Assembly (NCBI GenBank): GCA_007449985.2
Contig: VIIQ02000827.1
Coordinates: 248,001-312,000 of the forward strand
Reading direction: 5' to 3'
From: Desmodesmus armatus
Taxonomy: Eukaryota > Chlorophyta > Chlorophyceae > Sphaeropleales > Scenedesmaceae
DNA length: 64,000 nt
A model generated the notes under the pieces. It was not told the DNA's origin, did not search any database, and saw nothing but the letters and a program-made list of their open reading frames with translations. This document shows, piece after piece, positions 61,619 to 64,000 of this stretch (within the stretch, counting starts at the first letter, position 1; every line of letters begins with the position of its first letter). The position numbers and the translations under genes are program-made.

Positions 61619-62467
61619 CTACAGGCAGTGCTTCTTGCCGCAGTACTTGTGGCCGTACCGCTTGGAGCTGTGGAGGGTGATGAACTTGGAGTGCTTCTTG
61701 TCATGGGAGTGCTTCTTGTCATAGGAGTCCTTCTTGTCATACCAGTCCTTCTTGTCATGGGAGTGCTTCTTCTCGTAGAGGCCGCCATAAGACTTGAAGA
61801 AGGGCTTGACATTATACTTGTGTGTGTGGTCATGCTTGTGGAAGTGGCCATGGCCATGAGACTTCTTCTTCCAACCTGCAGGTAGGGAGGGCCACATCAG
61901 GGTGAGCTTGGTGCAATAGCAGTGCCAGTGCATGCACAAGCACAGCCATGACAAAGAGGAATGCATGCAACTTTCATGCATCAAGCGCATGGTGTAGCTG
62001 CCGTTGCACTGGCTGGCAAGCTGCGCAGCAGCGTGCTGCTGCTGCTGCTGCTGCTGCAAGTGCATGCCAAGAGACTACTGTGGGTTTGAACCATGCATTG
62101 CAATCGGTCCGTTGCAGCCATAACCAACCGGAAGACGAGTGCTGCTTGATGTATTGTCCAAGTTTGTGGCCACTCACTCAGGTCGCGGCGACCTCCGACG
62201 GCATCCGCCTCCCTAAGTGCGGCAGCGTAAAGGAAGCAAGGCAGCGTGAAGACACAGCAGAACTGTTTCAGACAGCGTTTTGTGATACATTCAATGCACC
62301 CAGATTGGCGTTACGCCATGTTTCTATAGGCATGCATTCCCACCGACCGACCGACCGAAAGCGACTCAGACTGCGACCAAGCAAACTTACCCCTGGATGT
62401 CCTGGGCTGCGGCAAAGGCCCACAGCGCCAGCAGAGCGAGGGCAATTAGCACCTTGAAGCCAGCCAT
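61619..62467 (-). CDS. Small secreted His/Lys/Asp-rich protein (intact copy)
   Basis: Three exons fit in phase: 62391-62467, 61972-62012 and 61619-61875, about 124 residues. The first encodes a textbook signal peptide, MAGFKVLIALALLALWAFAAAQ. The second gives a short Cys-bearing link (QCNGSYTMRLM). The third is strongly basic and His-rich: HGHGHFHKHDHTHKYN, then KPFFKSYGGLYE and repeats of the type KKHSHDKKDWYDKKDSYDKK, ending SKRYGHKYCGKKHCL. The composition suggests an extracellular metal-binding, adhesive or antimicrobial peptide; that is inference, as no family is recognised. The middle exon is the least certain, but without it exon 1 (phase 2) cannot join exon 3 (needs phase 1). It is transcribed away from a shared spacer with its inverted twin. 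Confidence 0.7.
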
Positions 62468-62758
62468 GGTGAGACGAAGTCGGGGAGAGAGCGCTTGATC
62501 ACGACACGCCAAAACGAACACCTTCTTAACGCAGGATACTTTTAAGGCGTAATTGAGCTCGCTATAAGCCAATTGCTCGAGCCGAAGGTCGGCCACACAC
62601 AGTCGGACCTTCCGCAGACTACAATGTGTGGTTTCCTTAATCGGCTCGAGCAATTGGCTTAAAGCGAGCTCAATTGCGCCTTGAAAGCATCCTGCGTTGA
62701 GAAGGTGTTGACTCTGGCGTGTCGTGCTCAAGCGTTCTCTAACCGACCTCGCCTCACC
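62468..62758. promoter_or_regulatory. Shared divergent promoter between inverted His-rich genes
   Basis: The 291 bp between the two start codons is itself an inverted repeat with a central spacer (about 62586-62640). Each gene therefore has nearly the same upstream sequence, including gagctcgct and ccaattgctcgag blocks about 175-205 bp before each ATG. A CCAAT-like motif lies in each arm. No TATA box is obvious. Confidence 0.5.
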
Positions 62759-63648
62759 ATGTCTGGCTTTAAGGTGCTCATCGCCCTCGCTCTGCTGGCG
62801 CTGTTGGCCCTTGCCGCAGCCCAGGACATCCAGGGGTAAGTTTGCTTGGTCGCAGTCTGAGTCGCTTTGTCGGTGGGAATGCATGCCTATAGAAACATGG
62901 CGTAACGCCATTCTGGGTGCATTGAATGTATCACAAAACGCTGTCTGAAACAGTTCTGCTGTGTCTTCACGCTGCCTTGCTTCTTTTACGCTGCCGCACT
63001 TAGAGAGGCGGATGCCGTCGGAGGTCGCCGCGACCTGAGTGAGTGGCCACAAACTTGGACAATACATCAAGCAGCACTCGTCTTCCGGTTGGTTATGGCT
63101 GCAACGGACCAATTGCAATGCATAGTCCACACCCAGAGTAGTCCCTTGGCATGCACTCAGTGCTGCGGCAGCAGCAGCAGCAGCGTGCAGCATCCCAGCC
63201 AGTGCAACGGCAGCTACACCATGCGCCTGATGCTTAAAAATGTGCATGCATCCCCCTTGTCATGGCTGTGCTTGTGCATGCACTGGCAATGTGCCATTGC
63301 GCCAAGCTCACTCTGATATGGCCCTACCCCTCCCTGCCTGCAGGTTGGAACAAGAAGTCTCATGGCGCCTCCGACAAGCATGGCTATACCCACAAGCATG
63401 ACCACACACACAAGTATAATGTCAAGCCCTTCTTCAAGTCTTATGGCGGCTTCTACGAGAAGAAGCACTCCCATGACAAGAAGGACTGGTATGACAAGAA
63501 GGACTCCTATGACAAGAAGCACTCCCATGACAAGAAGCACTCCAAGTTCATCACCCTCCACTCAGCTCCAAGCGGTACGGCCACAAGTACTGCGGCAAGA
63601 AGCACTGCCTGTAGGACAAGTGCTTTGATGAGCACGTCCATGAGGTGA
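62759..63648 (+). pseudogene. Frameshifted twin of the His-rich secreted protein
   Basis: Exon 1 (62759-62835) encodes MSGFKVLIALALLALLALAAAQDIQ, and the last exon starts at 63344 with NKKSHGASDKHGYTHKHDHTHKYN, then the same KKHSHDKKDWYDKK repeats. Near 63560 two extra bases (ccactcagc against ccacagc in the twin) shift the frame. The conserved end SKRYGHKYCGKKHCL is replaced by APSGTATSTAARST.. up to a stop at 63648. The middle-exon donor also differs from the twin (AAAAAT/GTGC), giving a phase problem. It may be a pseudogene or an altered gene. Confidence 0.6.
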
Positions 63649-64000
63649 GGAGGGGAAAAGCCACGCAGGGTGACTGCCGTCAATGCAACAGAGCTTACCA
63701 GGTTCAGGACAGCATGACAGGCTCAAGTCAAGCTGTCAGGGCAGGATATGGGTACTGTCACCCAGAGGGCAGTGGCGGTGTGTGGCATGCAGCATGAGCA
63801 ACTTGTCCAGTGACTGGTGGGTGTACGCAGGCTGTCAGACAGCCTGTTGACTCTGAGACGCACTAGTGCGCACTAGTGCACAGTAATGTGCGTGCCTCGT
63901 GTCTATGCCTTGCATGTGGCCGCCACATACACACACTTCCTTGTGCTCAACACATGCATGACATGTCTGATCACCAGGTCCGACCTGGCTGAGCCTGTCG

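Larger units (their letters stand above)
61236..64000. repeat. Large inverted duplication (palindrome of about 2.8 kb)
   Basis: The left arm (61236-62585) is the reverse complement of the right arm (62641-64000) with scattered substitutions and small indels; the spacer is about 55 bp. Landmarks match: cgacaggct at 61236 and the complement of the window end, the gtgcactagtgcgcactagtgc block near 61354 and 63862, the gene exons, and the inner gagctcgctataagccaattgctcgag at about 62555-62582 against 62644-62672. A 13-nt gap near the outer end and other differences show that the arms have diverged. The right arm reaches the window edge and may continue. Confidence 0.93.

Noticed and set aside
61619..61885. 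Plus-strand hydrophobic frame (VLLVIGVLLVIPVLLVMGVLLL) as a membrane protein
   Set aside because: It is the antisense of the HDKK/YDKK repeat in the His-rich gene; the sense strand has a signal-peptide exon and matching splice sites.

Overview
This window is nuclear DNA from a eukaryote, most likely a chlorophyte green alga of the Chlamydomonas/Haematococcus/Scenedesmus kind. The reasons are GC-rich genes with many short introns bounded by GT..(C)AG, pervasive CAG/CTG runs that encode Gln, Ala and Ser tracts, TGTAA poly(A) signals (overlapping the stop codon in two genes), and typical plant or algal families such as raffinose synthase and an AAAP amino-acid permease. The exact genus cannot be read from the sequence. 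Gene models were built by hand from open frames, splice-site consensus and phase matching; no transcript data were available.

Layout. 0.5-1.8 kb (-): a small four-exon protein whose N-terminus carries both halves of the histone H3 tail, split by five residues. 2.2-5.4 kb (-): a SMYD-like SET-domain protein with a His-rich insertion. 5.9-12.3 kb (-): a raffinose synthase/SIP-type GH36 protein. 12.8-14.7 kb (+): TRAPPC6/Trs33. 15.7-25.5 kb (+): a very large low-complexity protein with a C-terminal MYND zinc finger. 27.4-32.0 kb (-): an APE2-like AP endonuclease. 32.7-34.5 kb (-): a decayed collagen-like pseudogene next to a leucine-rich-repeat gene fragment, together a broken segmental copy of the next two genes. 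35.9-40.1 kb (-): a secreted collagen-like gene with 13 Gly-X-Y exons, each a multiple of 9 nt. 41.3-50.6 kb (-): an F-box/LRR protein with a roughly 4-kb intron holding AT-rich satellite DNA and a LINE fragment. 51.9-55.8 kb (-): an AAAP-family amino-acid/auxin permease. 56-61 kb: mostly unrecognised DNA with two adjacent perfect palindromes. 61.2-64.0 kb: a roughly 2.8-kb inverted duplication carrying two head-to-head genes for small secreted His/Lys/Asp-rich proteins, one of them frameshifted.

The genes do not form a pathway. Three themes run through the window. Pieces of exons have been copied into neighbouring introns (SET, MYND and permease genes). Secreted low-complexity or extracellular-matrix-like proteins appear twice (collagen-like, His-rich). 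Recent local duplications have left decaying second copies. The strongest candidates for something undescribed are the collagen-like gene, with its triplicated four-exon 18-63-63-18 module, and the inverted pair of His-rich secreted peptide genes.
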